Shown: positions 35,170 to 44,373 of the stretch, piece after piece | How positions within the stretch are numbered: the first letter of the stretch is position 1 | How the letters are laid out: each line of letters starts with the position of its first letter | Assembly (NCBI GenBank): GCA_963925545.1 | Contig: CAWUSA010000012.1 | Span: 1-64,000 of the forward strand | DNA length: 64,000 bases | Source: TMED14 sp963925545 | Lineage (GTDB): Bacteria; Bacteroidota; Bacteroidia; Flavobacteriales; Schleiferiaceae | Reading direction: 5' to 3' | Made by a program: the position numbers and the translations under genes | The notes under the pieces: model-generated | The model's database searches: none | What the model saw: the letters and a program-made list of their open reading frames with translations, nothing else | What the model was told of the DNA's origin: nothing

Positions 35170-36090
35170 GTGAGCATCAAAACATCTTTTTCTATTAAGG
35201 ATTTAGAAAACTTGTCCGGCATTAAGGCGCACACTATTAGAATATGGGAAAAAAGGTACAATCTGCTTGAGCCTATACGTACGGATACCAATATCAGAAA
35301 TTATGATCTTGATAATTTAGTCAAGATCTTAAATATCTCACTCCTCAATCAAAGTGGAGTAACAATTTCAAAAATTGCAGTTTTAAGTAAAGATCAATTA
35401 CACCAGACCGTTCGAGAGCTTGTTTTAAAGAAAAACAGCAGTGATTATGCCATCAGTGCATTCAAAGTGTCCATGCTCACATTTGATCAAGAGCACTTTG
35501 ACAACACGTTTAACCAGCTACTAACCCATCACTCTTTTCGAGAAGTCTTCCTTAATGTGATTTTGCGTCTGCTAGAGGACATTGGGCATTTATGGACCAT
35601 AAAGACCATCGTGCCTGCGCATGAGAATTTTATTACAACCCTTATAAAACAGAAGTTACTCATTAATATAGAGCGTGTTAAAAGCCAAAATTTGAATCAT
35701 GCCAAAACCATGGTCTTGTTTTTGCCAATGCATGAAATCCATGACTTAGGGCTACTCTATATCCATTTTGAATTATTGCTGAAGGGTTATAAGTCCATTT
35801 ACTTAGGACCAAGTGTTCCATTAGAGAACCTTAAAGAGCTTCAGAAGCTGTTTACTGAGATTGAATACATCAGTTATTTCACGGTTTCGCCATCGACAGA
35901 TGATATTGAGGCTTATGTTTCTGCTTTGTACAAGCAGGTTTTGGTTAATAAAGATGAACATGTCCATCTTTTAGGAAGAAAAACAAGATTTATAGACAGC
36001 CATAGTCTTCCAAAAAACGTGCATCTTCACGAGAGTATAAATAGCGTGCTTGAAAAGATCGAGAGCTTTTCTGATTTTATTGCCGAATAA
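35170..36090 (+). CDS. MerR-family regulator with B12-binding-like domain (CarH/LitR-like)
   Basis: 306 residues from a GTG start; the preceding in-frame stop is at 35164-35166, so no ATG is available. N-terminal winged helix (FSIKDLENLSGIKAHTIRIWEKRY, 7-30). A helical bundle (about 95-170) and a cobalamin-fold domain follow. The lower-ligand motif E189-x-H191-x-x-G194 is present. In the upper-cap motif W142 and E152 are kept, but the next residue is Asn153, where light-sensing CarH has His, and the residue after the Trp is Thr143. First gene before the crt operon, 46 bp upstream of crtI, so it probably represses carotenoid synthesis. Confidence 0.88.
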   Translation: MSIKTSFSIKDLENLSGIKAHTIRIWEKRYNLLEPIRTDTNIRNYDLDNLVKILNISLLNQSGVTISKIAVLSKDQLHQTVRELVLKKNSSDYAISAFKVSMLTFDQEHFDNTFNQLLTHHSFREVFLNVILRLLEDIGHLWTIKTIVPAHENFITTLIKQKLLINIERVKSQNLNHAKTMVLFLPMHEIHDLGLLYIHFELLLKGYKSIYLGPSVPLENLKELQKLFTEIEYISYFTVSPSTDDIEAYVSALYKQVLVNKDEHVHLLGRKTRFIDSHSLPKNVHLHESINSVLEKIESFSDFIAE

Positions 36091-36093
36091 AGT

Positions 36094-36136
36094 TTTGTTT
36101 ACTTTGTTTATACTTTGACTATATTTGTTAAACAAA
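36094..36136 (+). promoter_or_regulatory. crtI promoter with repeated TTTGTTTA sites and palindrome
   Basis: TTTGTTTA occurs at 36094-36101 and again at 36103-36110, a 9-bp direct repeat. A 13-bp palindrome TTTGTT-A-AACAAA (36124-36136) abuts the crtI ATG. A TACTTTG element (36111-36117) approximates a -7 box, with the first repeat at the -33 position. Binding by the upstream MerR protein would block it; that is inference. Confidence 0.55.
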
Positions 36137-37624
36137 ATGAAAACAAACAAGGTATCAATCATAGGTTCAGGCTTCGCATCACTTAGTGCAGCATGCTATT
36201 TGGCGCAAGCTGGGTGTGTTGTAGAAGTGTTTGAGAAAAATGCCCAACTGGGCGGGAGAGCTCGTCAATTTAAAAAGGAAGGGTTCAAATTTGATATGGG
36301 TCCTACTTGGTATTGGATGCCTGATGTTTTTGAACGCTTCTTCAGTGATTTCGATAAGCACTCCTCGTATTATTATACCCTTGAAAAACTTGGACCTGCA
36401 TACAGAGTCTATTTTGGGAAAGAGAATACTATCGATGTATCTGAAAACTTCTCAGAAATAGTAGCAACGTTTGAATCGATAGAAAAAGGCGCTGGCAAAT
36501 CATTAGAAAAGTTCATCGCGAAAGCGAAAAAAAATTATGACATAGCAATTAAAGACTTGGTTTACAAACCTGGATTAAGTCCGCTAGAGCTGGTGTCTAT
36601 GAAAACAGCAAGAGAGTTAAAACAGTTTGTTCTTACGATTTCTGACTCTGTAAGAAAAAACTTTAAAGATGAGAGGTTGCGCCAAGTTCTTGAATTTCCT
36701 GTTTTGTTTCTTGGAGCAAAGCCCACAAACACGCCGCTTTTTTACAGTTTCATGAATTATGCTGACTTTGGACTTGGTACCTGGTATCCAAAAGGTGGCA
36801 TGAAAACGGTCGTTGATAGTTTTGTGGAACTAGCGAAAGAATTGGGTGTGGTTTTTCATGTTGATTCCCCGGTTTCTAAAATAAATATTACAAACAATGA
36901 AGCCACTTCAATAGAAGTAAATGGTCACACAATTGATGTAGATACGCTACTTTCTGGTGCGGATTATGCTCATTCAGAAACGTTATTAAGTCCTGCCTAT
37001 CGAACGTACACGGAAGACTACTGGAGTCGAAAAACAATGGCCCCATCATCCCTGCTCTTTTACGTAGGGTTTTCTAAAAAATTAAAAAACGTGCTGCATC
37101 ACACATTGTTTTTTGATGGATCTTTTGAGGAACATGCTGTTGAGATTTACGATACGCCTAAGTGGCCGAGTAAGCCTTTATTTTATGCAAGCTTTCCAAG
37201 TATTACAGATGAATCTGTTGCGCCACAAGGCAAAGAAGCTGCCACATTCCTGATACCGCTTGCTCCAGACTTAGAGGACACAGCTGCAATGCGCGATAAA
37301 TACTTTACTATCATTCTTGAGCGCCTTGAAAGACTCACTGATCAATCCTTGAAAGATGACATCCTATTCAAGGAATCGTATTGTGTTCAAGATTTCAAGG
37401 ATGATTACAATTCATTCAAAGGGAATGCTTACGGCTTAGCCAACACACTGCTTCAAACCGCATTCCTTCGCCCAAAATTGAAGAGTAAAAAAGTAAATAA
37501 TCTATTTTTTACCGGTCAGCTTACTGTGCCTGGCCCTGGTGTTCCACCAGCAATTATTTCAGGAAAAATTGTCTCTGACCTTATTATTGAACAAAATAAG
37601 CAAGCACATGAAACAACTATTTGA
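36137..37624 (+). CDS. crtI: Phytoene desaturase
   Basis: About 495 residues. It desaturates phytoene to lycopene at the membrane. FAD dinucleotide fold at the N-terminus (IIGSGFASLSAACYLAQAG ... VFEKNAQLGGRARQF) with FDMGPTWYWMPDVF, and the C-terminal FTGQLTVPGPGVPPAIISG block typical of CrtI. ATG 36137 is used; the upstream TTG at 36125 would begin inside the operator palindrome. The end overlaps crtB by 17 bp. AT-rich codon use like the whole island. Confidence 0.95.
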   Translation: MKTNKVSIIGSGFASLSAACYLAQAGCVVEVFEKNAQLGGRARQFKKEGFKFDMGPTWYWMPDVFERFFSDFDKHSSYYYTLEKLGPAYRVYFGKENTIDVSENFSEIVATFESIEKGAGKSLEKFIAKAKKNYDIAIKDLVYKPGLSPLELVSMKTARELKQFVLTISDSVRKNFKDERLRQVLEFPVLFLGAKPTNTPLFYSFMNYADFGLGTWYPKGGMKTVVDSFVELAKELGVVFHVDSPVSKINITNNEATSIEVNGHTIDVDTLLSGADYAHSETLLSPAYRTYTEDYWSRKTMAPSSLLFYVGFSKKLKNVLHHTLFFDGSFEEHAVEIYDTPKWPSKPLFYASFPSITDESVAPQGKEAATFLIPLAPDLEDTAAMRDKYFTIILERLERLTDQSLKDDILFKESYCVQDFKDDYNSFKGNAYGLANTLLQTAFLRPKLKSKKVNNLFFTGQLTVPGPGVPPAIISGKIVSDLIIEQNKQAHETTI

Positions 37625-38447
37625 CGACACCTCCATTGAATGTAGCCAGAATGTTACAGCCATGTATAGCACGTCATTTTCGCTGGCTGTTAAAATGCTG
37701 TCAGCTAAAATTCAGCCAGATATCCATGCTATTTATGGCTTTGTTCGCTTTGCCGATGAAATTGTAGACACTTTTCATGACTATGACAAAGAAGCGTTGT
37801 TTGATGAGTTTGAAGAAGACTTAAAGAAAGCTTTAGCAAGAAAGATAAGCATGAATCCGATTTTAAATTCGTTTCAATACGTTGTCCACAAGTACAACAT
37901 TGAATACCGTTTAATCGATGCTTTCATGCATAGCATGCGTGCTGATTTGCATGTGAAAGACTATGACACGACTGATGCTTACGAAGAATACATTCATGGC
38001 TCTGCTGATGTTGTAGGACTCATGTGCTTAAAAGTTTTTGTGGATGGGGATGAGGAAAAATACAATCACTTGAAGTTTTCTGCAGAGAAGTTAGGCAGCG
38101 CGTTTCAAAAAGTAAATTTTTTACGCGACATTAAAGACGATACTGAATTATTGCAACGCACGTATTTCCCACATCTGGAAGGGCAAACGATAAACAACAA
38201 CAATAAGCGCATAATAATTGAAGAGATTGAAGCAGATTTTGAAGCTGCATACCTTGGTATCAAAGCCCTTCCATTAGAAGCCAAATTTGGCGTGTACACT
38301 GCTTATGTCTATTATAAAAAACTGCTTTCTAAAATAAAAACCATTCCAGCTGAAGAATTGAAAAATCAACGCATGCGCGTTAGCAACCCAGTTAAATTCA
38401 GATTACTCGTACAGTCGTTTGTAAAGTACCAACTCAACTTAGTCTAG
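37608..38447 (+). CDS. crtB: Phytoene synthase
   Basis: 279 residues. It condenses two GGPP to phytoene. Motifs: SLAVKML start, the first Asp-rich site DEIVDT, the second NFLRDIKDD, YIHGSADVVGLMCLKVF. ATG 37608 gives the usual N-terminus (MKQLFDDTSIECSQ); the frame is open further upstream but inside crtI. Next gene crtZ starts 40 bp after the stop. Confidence 0.95.
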   Translation: MKQLFDDTSIECSQNVTAMYSTSFSLAVKMLSAKIQPDIHAIYGFVRFADEIVDTFHDYDKEALFDEFEEDLKKALARKISMNPILNSFQYVVHKYNIEYRLIDAFMHSMRADLHVKDYDTTDAYEEYIHGSADVVGLMCLKVFVDGDEEKYNHLKFSAEKLGSAFQKVNFLRDIKDDTELLQRTYFPHLEGQTINNNNKRIIIEEIEADFEAAYLGIKALPLEAKFGVYTAYVYYKKLLSKIKTIPAEELKNQRMRVSNPVKFRLLVQSFVKYQLNLV

Positions 38448-38487
38448 AAAATGAGACTTAACTTCACTCTTTAATTTAATAGAATTC

Positions 38488-38949
38488 ATGTTGAGCATAA
38501 TTTTAATAGTTCTTGTCACATTTGTTTTCATGGAAGGCGTTGCATGGTTCATGCATAAGTTCGTGATGCATGGTTTCTTCTGGAACTTGCATGAAGATCA
38601 TCACAACAAGAAGCTAAGGCCGCACCCGCCTTTTGAGAGGAATGATAGCTTTTTCGTTTTTTTTGCTGTATTGTCAATGTCTTCTTTTGGCCTTTGGTCA
38701 TTAAGTGGCTTCATTCTTTTTCTAGGTATTGGTATTGGTATTTTTATTTATGGCATGGCTTATTTTGTCGTACACGATTTGTTCATTCACCAACGTATAA
38801 AAATATGGACTCGTACAAAAAACCCTTATCTACGTGCCTTAAGGCATGGGCATAAAATGCACCACAAAAACCTAAATAAAGAAGATGCTGAATGTTTTGG
38901 AATGCTTTGGGTGCCCATGAAATACTTCAAACGAGAATTTAAATCGTAA
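38488..38949 (+). CDS. crtZ: Beta-carotene hydroxylase (fatty acid hydroxylase family)
   Basis: 153 residues with four membrane segments. The histidine cluster of non-haem di-iron hydroxylases is complete: HKFVMH, HEDHHN, HDLFIH and HGHKMHH. It adds 3-hydroxyl groups to beta-carotene to give zeaxanthin. Its stop shares a base with the ATG of crtY (TAATG). Confidence 0.95.
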   Translation: MLSIILIVLVTFVFMEGVAWFMHKFVMHGFFWNLHEDHHNKKLRPHPPFERNDSFFVFFAVLSMSSFGLWSLSGFILFLGIGIGIFIYGMAYFVVHDLFIHQRIKIWTRTKNPYLRALRHGHKMHHKNLNKEDAECFGMLWVPMKYFKREFKS

Positions 38950-39629
38950 TGTCTCTTTACCTTTGGATTAATATTTTATCAATTTCGGTACCGTTAGCTG
39001 TCAGTTTTCATCCTAGAATAAAACTTTACAAATCTTGGCCTAGTTTATTTGCTGCGATATTCCTGGTGCTAATTCCTTATATAATTTGGGATATTTATTT
39101 CACCCAACAAGGCTTTTGGGGGTTCAATGAAACCTACTTATTGGGCGTCTTCATTCTTGATTTACCAATAGAAGAGTGGCTTTTCTTTATATGCATTCCT
39201 TACGCTTGCATATTCACACACAAGTCTGTGTTAACGATAAACCCAAAACTTTCGGTTAGTCCAAAGTCAACTAAGGTGATATCTGCAATTATAGCTACCG
39301 TATTAATAAGCACAGTAGCTTTAAATACTGGTAAAGCTTACACCGCAATTAGCGGACTATTTGCCCTAGTTGCACTTGCTTTAGCCTTTAAAACAGATAA
39401 GAAGCTGCTTGGTCAATACTACTGTACGTTTTTATTTATGCTTATTCCTTTTTTCATTGTGAATGGCATTCTTACGGGCAGCTTCATAGCGGATGAAGTT
39501 GTTTGGTACAATGATGTTGCGAACTTAGGTATTCGGCTTTTCACGATTCCTATAGAGGATGTTGGCTATGCATTCTCGCTACTACTACTGAATCTTCTCC
39601 TTTACACCAAGTTGAATAGATCTATGTGA
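38949..39629 (+). CDS. crtY: Lycopene beta-cyclase, fused CrtYc-CrtYd type
   Basis: 226 residues, six or seven membrane helices. Two half-domains repeat the active-site motif PIEE (LDLPIEEWLFF) and PIED (FTIPIEDVGYAF), the signature of the heterodimeric-type cyclase encoded as one chain, as in Bacteroidota and archaea. It converts lycopene to beta-carotene before CrtZ. Last gene of the carotenoid operon; base composition returns to the flanking level just downstream. Confidence 0.92.
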   Translation: MSLYLWINILSISVPLAVSFHPRIKLYKSWPSLFAAIFLVLIPYIIWDIYFTQQGFWGFNETYLLGVFILDLPIEEWLFFICIPYACIFTHKSVLTINPKLSVSPKSTKVISAIIATVLISTVALNTGKAYTAISGLFALVALALAFKTDKKLLGQYYCTFLFMLIPFFIVNGILTGSFIADEVVWYNDVANLGIRLFTIPIEDVGYAFSLLLLNLLLYTKLNRSM

Positions 39630-39671
39630 TCCACAGCTATGTCAGGTAAAGGTTGTTGCAAATAGCCCCGA

Positions 39672-41345
39672 TCAGTCAGCAATTATCAACACCGATTCCA
39701 ATGGGTAAGGCTTGGATGAATGGATTACCATGTACCAATCGGTGTTTGGCATCACCAGGCTGCTATCCAAAGGCAATGAGAGCATTTGCCCCTTGCCATC
39801 GATGAAAAGCTCCAGTTGATCTGCATCAGTAGCTTTAACATAGATATGTAAGCTGTCATGGCTTGACCAGGGATGATTGGCAGGCAATTTTAGCAATTCA
39901 ACATGAGGCTTGTGGATCTGTGTTGTCTGTTCAGGCCCTACTTGGAGAATCGTGTCATTTTGTGAATCAACACAGGCAAAAGCGTAAAGATTGCTGTGGC
40001 CAATCTGAACAGAATCTAAAGCCAAAAGACGGTTATCTGCCTTCAAGGTCTCCAAAAGCAAACCCCCTTCAATGTGTCCTGTGACATTGTCGTGAATAAT
40101 CAGATCTCCCAAGGTTAAACTGAGGCTGGGCCTGAATGCATTGACATGGTAAAGCTTCATGCTTTTGCTGTCATCGAATGGGTCTATGTTCAGATAATGC
40201 CCAATGGCTGCGTATTGGAATGCCACTTTCTGGCCATGAAAATGACCATGGTCTTTCAGCGATTCTGCCAGGGAGATGGCTGCGGACTCCTGGTCGGACA
40301 AGGCTTTGGGGTAGGGGTTGTTGATGATGAACACGCCAAAGGTGATGAGCCCTACCAGCCAATAGATGGCATGACGTTGCTGACTGATGCGTACCCATTC
40401 CAGGCCTGCGACAGCCAACAATATCAGTGCAGGCAAACTGGTTGTCAAGGTGCGAGGAAGGCCAGCGGACCCCATGCTGCCAAATGCCCAAAGGCTGGCA
40501 TGCAAAAGCAGAATGCCAATGGCCATTGCGCCGATCAATCGCAGAGCTCCCATCCCCAGGCGGAGAGATTGGGCAAGACCCAAGATCGCCAAAGCCATCA
40601 CACTGAAGGATGTGAATGCCTGCCAATGGGTCAAGTAATGCGTCCATAGGCCTTGCCCGTAAACCGCTCCCTGTCCACCATAGGGCTGATCACTGAGGAT
40701 CCAAGTCAAGTCTTTGCCAAACAAGGTCACGCCAACCAAGGTGTAAATCAAAGGGATCCAAGCTGCATGCAACACTTTCAGGCCTTGCCGGCTAATGAGC
40801 GCCCAGAGCCCCATGCCTGGCAAAACCACAATGGCTTCAGGTCGAACCATGACCAAAGCCCCCGCAATGCACATAGTCAGAGACCATCGTTGCCTCAGGG
40901 CGCTGTGAATGGCCAGGGAAAATCCAGCGATAAACAAGGGTTCTGTCAGCCCACCGAGCACCACATAGCTGAGGCCATTGCTTGCCACCAAAAGCAGAGG
41001 GGCTAAGGCATAGGCGCCAAGGTTGAGTTGACGGGCAGATCGCAGGGTCCAGTAGCTTGCCAGGGCAATCAGCAAGGCGTTGAGCAAGGCAATCCCTTGG
41101 GGTCCCGCCTGAGCAGGCAAGCAGGCAACCAAAGTAAAAAGGGGCTTGGCCCAATGGTGTACCAGGCCTTCCGGGTGACTGAATCCATGCCTAGCAAAGG
41201 CGTAGTGCATCAACCCATCGGTGCTGTCTACCAGGCCCTTTTGCCAGGCAATCAAGACCAGGTAACAAAGGAATACCCCCAGGGGAATCAGCCACATCAT
41301 GTGCTGTTGAGCTTTGCCCCACCAAGATGTCCTGTGGCTAATCAT
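39672..41345 (-). CDS. Polytopic membrane protein, glycosyltransferase-like
   Basis: 557 residues with about ten hydrophobic helices in the first 370, then a soluble beta-rich C-terminal part of about 190. An acidic loop after TM1 (KGLVDSTDGLMHYAFARHGF) and a VRPEAIVVLPGMGLW segment fit GT-C fold sugar transferases that use lipid-linked donors. Donor and acceptor unknown. It lies 19 bp after the TonB receptor gene and is probably the last gene of the prs-rplY-pth-receptor run. It is not obviously a copy of the membrane protein at 97-1452. Confidence 0.65.
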   Translation of the reverse strand: MISHRTSWWGKAQQHMMWLIPLGVFLCYLVLIAWQKGLVDSTDGLMHYAFARHGFSHPEGLVHHWAKPLFTLVACLPAQAGPQGIALLNALLIALASYWTLRSARQLNLGAYALAPLLLVASNGLSYVVLGGLTEPLFIAGFSLAIHSALRQRWSLTMCIAGALVMVRPEAIVVLPGMGLWALISRQGLKVLHAAWIPLIYTLVGVTLFGKDLTWILSDQPYGGQGAVYGQGLWTHYLTHWQAFTSFSVMALAILGLAQSLRLGMGALRLIGAMAIGILLLHASLWAFGSMGSAGLPRTLTTSLPALILLAVAGLEWVRISQQRHAIYWLVGLITFGVFIINNPYPKALSDQESAAISLAESLKDHGHFHGQKVAFQYAAIGHYLNIDPFDDSKSMKLYHVNAFRPSLSLTLGDLIIHDNVTGHIEGGLLLETLKADNRLLALDSVQIGHSNLYAFACVDSQNDTILQVGPEQTTQIHKPHVELLKLPANHPWSSHDSLHIYVKATDADQLELFIDGKGQMLSLPLDSSLVMPNTDWYMVIHSSKPYPLESVLIIAD

Positions 41346-41364
41346 GCAGTAAAGTTAATCAGGA

Positions 41365-43752
41365 TCAGAACTCCCAGATCATCCCGATGGTGGGAAGCAG
41401 GCGACCGGTGTCAGACTGCACCCGCTTTAGGGCGTAGCGACTGGGGTCATTTTCATTGGTCATGGGGTCGCCATTGGCGTCGCGAACAACCGTAAGGTAT
41501 GGCATCAAGGGGACGTTGCTGGACATGACATTTTGCAGGTCAATGAACCAGGTGTAGCTGTGGTGCTTTCGCGCATAGGTCTTGTCCCAACGGATATCCA
41601 ACATGGAAAAGCCGCCCAATCGGCTGCCGCTGACATTGGCGTAATCAAAGATGCCGCGTTGAAGCAAGTCCCAGTTGTCCTTCAATGAGGACGTGGCAGA
41701 ATCAAAGGCCGTGTAAGCCGTGCCAGATGAGTAGCGCCATTTGGCACCAAACTGCCAACCCTTGCCCCAGACTTTGCCCCAGGTTAAGCTCATGTAGTGC
41801 CTGCTGTCCCAGACGCTAGGTGCCCACTGCTCTCCAGTCTTTCTGGCATCGCTATGCCCTAGGTTGTAAGAGGCCATCCACCAATAGGATCCCTTGAGTT
41901 TTTGTTGCAGAAAAAGCTCCATGCCGTAGGCCCGGCCTTCCGCATCTGGTGAGGACATTTGGTCGCCTACCGCCACATAAGCACCGATGGCATTGGCAAA
42001 GGGGATGCGACTTTCTGTGAGAAAGGGCGCGTGATCATAGGCCTTGTAGTAGGTCTCGATAGAGACCCGATAGGTCTGGCCATTTTGGAACTCCAAGCCA
42101 ATAGCGCCTTGCCTGACTTGTGTACTGGCAACGAATTCATCCTGGTTGTTGGCGTGGTTAGCCGCCAAGAGAATGGCGGAGGGCAACTGACGGTATTGAC
42201 CCAAGTTGGCATTCAGGGACCAGTCTTGGCTCAAGTGGTAGCTCATGGCCATGCGGGGTGATAGCTGCTTGAGGGGGTTTATCAGCGAAGCATTCAGGTC
42301 TGATATCTCTGTGCGTATGCCGGCACTCACCATCAGTTTATTATCCATGAAATGCTGACTCACCTGGGTGTACGCACTCAAGCTGTTGACGCTCAGGCTC
42401 GATTGAATGATGGCTGTGTCGACAGCTTGGCCATTGTGCCGCAATTGCCAAATGTCAAAATCCTGCTGACGGTTCACCCATCCCGCGCCATAGGACCATG
42501 TCAGGCTTCCCCACTCAACCTCATGTTTGATGTTCATTCGGCGGTTCCGCTCCTCGCCCAAGTAATCCATCTGCTTGTCCTGTTCAAGGTCACTGTTGCC
42601 AATGAATTTTTTAGCTTGGTTGCTCACAGCATCTTGGCTGATGACGAGTTCCCACCGGCCATTGTCTGTGAACTTCCGGTACCGGGCGCCAACGACTTCA
42701 GTGGTTTGCTCCCCCTCTGGAATGTAGCCTACATTGTAAAGCAAGGCGTCACTGCCCCTGCCTTCGAGGTAGAGTTTGTAGCTGTCCCATCCGCCAAGCC
42801 CGATGACGGTCAGGTCACTGCTTGCATTGATCTTGTGATGGATCCTGAGCTGTGCATCCTGGTAGGTAGGCAGGACAGGGATATTGAATAGTTTGAAATA
42901 ATGCTGAGAAAAGGAATTTCTAACGGAAGCTGTCACCAAGGTATTGTTGCCAACAGGCCCCTCAAAGGTGACGCCATAGTCTGTAGATCCCAAGGTCCAT
43001 TTGCTGCCCCACCGGTCCGACCGGGCATTGCGCCCCTCCAGGTTCAATACGCCAGAAAGGGCATCTCCCACATGGATGGGGAATGCGCCAGCGATGAGTT
43101 CCATGCCTTGGATGTGATCGAGGTTGATCAGGCTGACTGCGCCACCACTTGCTCCCTGGATAGAGAAATGGTTGACCGTAGGCAAGACGATGCCATCAAG
43201 TAAGTAGGCATTTTCTGAGGGGTTGCCGCCGCGGAGGGAGATGTTGTAACCGAAGCTGGCCTTGGGGAGCACCCCAGGAAAAGACTGGATTACTTTGCTT
43301 AAATCCATCACGGATCCAGGCATGCGCTGCATCTCTGACCAGCTGATGTTTTTGATGCCAAGGGGCGTTTCTGTGGTGGTATGAAAGGCTGTAGCTACAA
43401 CGGCCACCTCATCCAGGTCAGTGCTTCGATGCACTTCAATGGAAAGGGCGCTTGGTTTGATGTTGGAAATGCGCACCTCATGGATGGTTTGCATCTGTCC
43501 CACTGGACTGACAGCCCGCACATTACACAGGCCAATTGGCACCTCGCGAAAGATAAAATAACCCTGCGAATCAGTCCGGAATTTCTCTGAAAAGTTGGCA
43601 GATTTCACTTCCACGGTCCAGCCAGCAAGCCCCTGTTTATTTAAGGCGTCAAGGACATGGCCATTCAGGATGCCATGGCTTTGTGCCAGGGTATTGAACG
43701 CGAATAAGAAAGTGAGTGCAAAAATAGAAAATGCCCGAAACCATGTTTTCAT
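41365..43752 (-). CDS. TonB-dependent receptor with carboxypeptidase-regulatory domain
   Basis: 795 residues. Signal peptide to about 23 (NTLAQS), then a CarboxypepD_reg-like beta domain (about 26-112: GHVLDALNKQGLAGWTVEVKS), a plug (about 115-230: PGSVMDLSKVIQSFPGVLPK, YNISLRGGNPSENAYLLDGI) and a barrel to the C-terminal F (IGMIWEF). The plug start WSEMQRMPGS resembles DUF4249-associated or peptide-type receptors. Substrate unknown. No SusD partner lies beside it. 57 bp after pth. Confidence 0.88.
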   Translation of the reverse strand: MKTWFRAFSIFALTFLFAFNTLAQSHGILNGHVLDALNKQGLAGWTVEVKSANFSEKFRTDSQGYFIFREVPIGLCNVRAVSPVGQMQTIHEVRISNIKPSALSIEVHRSTDLDEVAVVATAFHTTTETPLGIKNISWSEMQRMPGSVMDLSKVIQSFPGVLPKASFGYNISLRGGNPSENAYLLDGIVLPTVNHFSIQGASGGAVSLINLDHIQGMELIAGAFPIHVGDALSGVLNLEGRNARSDRWGSKWTLGSTDYGVTFEGPVGNNTLVTASVRNSFSQHYFKLFNIPVLPTYQDAQLRIHHKINASSDLTVIGLGGWDSYKLYLEGRGSDALLYNVGYIPEGEQTTEVVGARYRKFTDNGRWELVISQDAVSNQAKKFIGNSDLEQDKQMDYLGEERNRRMNIKHEVEWGSLTWSYGAGWVNRQQDFDIWQLRHNGQAVDTAIIQSSLSVNSLSAYTQVSQHFMDNKLMVSAGIRTEISDLNASLINPLKQLSPRMAMSYHLSQDWSLNANLGQYRQLPSAILLAANHANNQDEFVASTQVRQGAIGLEFQNGQTYRVSIETYYKAYDHAPFLTESRIPFANAIGAYVAVGDQMSSPDAEGRAYGMELFLQQKLKGSYWWMASYNLGHSDARKTGEQWAPSVWDSRHYMSLTWGKVWGKGWQFGAKWRYSSGTAYTAFDSATSSLKDNWDLLQRGIFDYANVSGSRLGGFSMLDIRWDKTYARKHHSYTWFIDLQNVMSSNVPLMPYLTVVRDANGDPMTNENDPSRYALKRVQSDTGRLLPTIGMIWEF

Positions 43753-43809
43753 GGCGCGAAGTTACTGGGCGTTTCTAGGGTAAAATACCCGAATACGATA
43801 AAAATAACC

Positions 43810-44373
43810 CTATTGGTTGAACTGCGTCATGGCCAGCTGTGGGCCGGCTAGAACGAAGGTCTTGATTTGCTCAATAGCGCGTTCAATGCCTTGCTCAATG
43901 GCCTTGCTTTCATCGGGGTGCCATGCGCCAAGCACATGCTGGATTTGCTGCCCTTTAGCAAAATCTTGCCCTATGCCAAACCGCAGCCTTGCGTAGTCTT
44001 GACGACCCAGCACCTCTTGGATGTCCTTCAAGCCATTATGGCCGCCATCGCTGCCACGCAATTTCAGACGGACATGCCCCAGAGGCAAAGCGATTTCATC
44101 CACCAAAACCAACAAGTTGCTCAGGGGAACTTTCTCCTCATTGAGCCAGAAGCGAACGGCTTTGCCAGAGAGGTTCATGAAGGTTTGTGGCTTGATCAAT
44201 ACCAGGGTTCTTCCCTTGATTTTGATTTCTGCCCGATCTGCATAACGATCTGGCTTGAACGAAAAAGTGGATGCCTGAGACCAGGCATCCACTAGTTGAA
44301 ATCCGATGTTGTGTCGGGTGTTGACGTAGTCTACGCCAGGATTCCCTAAACCAACAATCAGGTATTTCTTCAT
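43810..44373 (-). CDS. pth: Peptidyl-tRNA hydrolase
   Basis: 187 residues. It frees tRNA from peptidyl-tRNAs dropped by ribosomes. Motifs: VGLGNPGVDYVNTRHNIGF with catalytic His, KPQTFMNLSGKAV, LVLVDEIALPLG and GGHNGLKDI. The ATG overlaps the rplY stop by 4 bp; rplY-pth pairing is common. Confidence 0.96.
   Translation of the reverse strand: MKKYLIVGLGNPGVDYVNTRHNIGFQLVDAWSQASTFSFKPDRYADRAEIKIKGRTLVLIKPQTFMNLSGKAVRFWLNEEKVPLSNLLVLVDEIALPLGHVRLKLRGSDGGHNGLKDIQEVLGRQDYARLRFGIGQDFAKGQQIQHVLGAWHPDESKAIEQGIERAIEQIKTFVLAGPQLAMTQFNQ

Noticed and set aside
36125..39629. Retinal branch (beta-carotene cleavage enzyme or rhodopsin) in the crt operon
   Set aside because: Only crtI, crtB, crtZ and crtY are present; no Blh or rhodopsin-like seven-helix protein with a Lys motif was seen.
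34013..39671. Mobile element carrying the carotenoid genes
   Set aside because: No integrase, transposase, terminal repeats or tRNA attachment site at either border.
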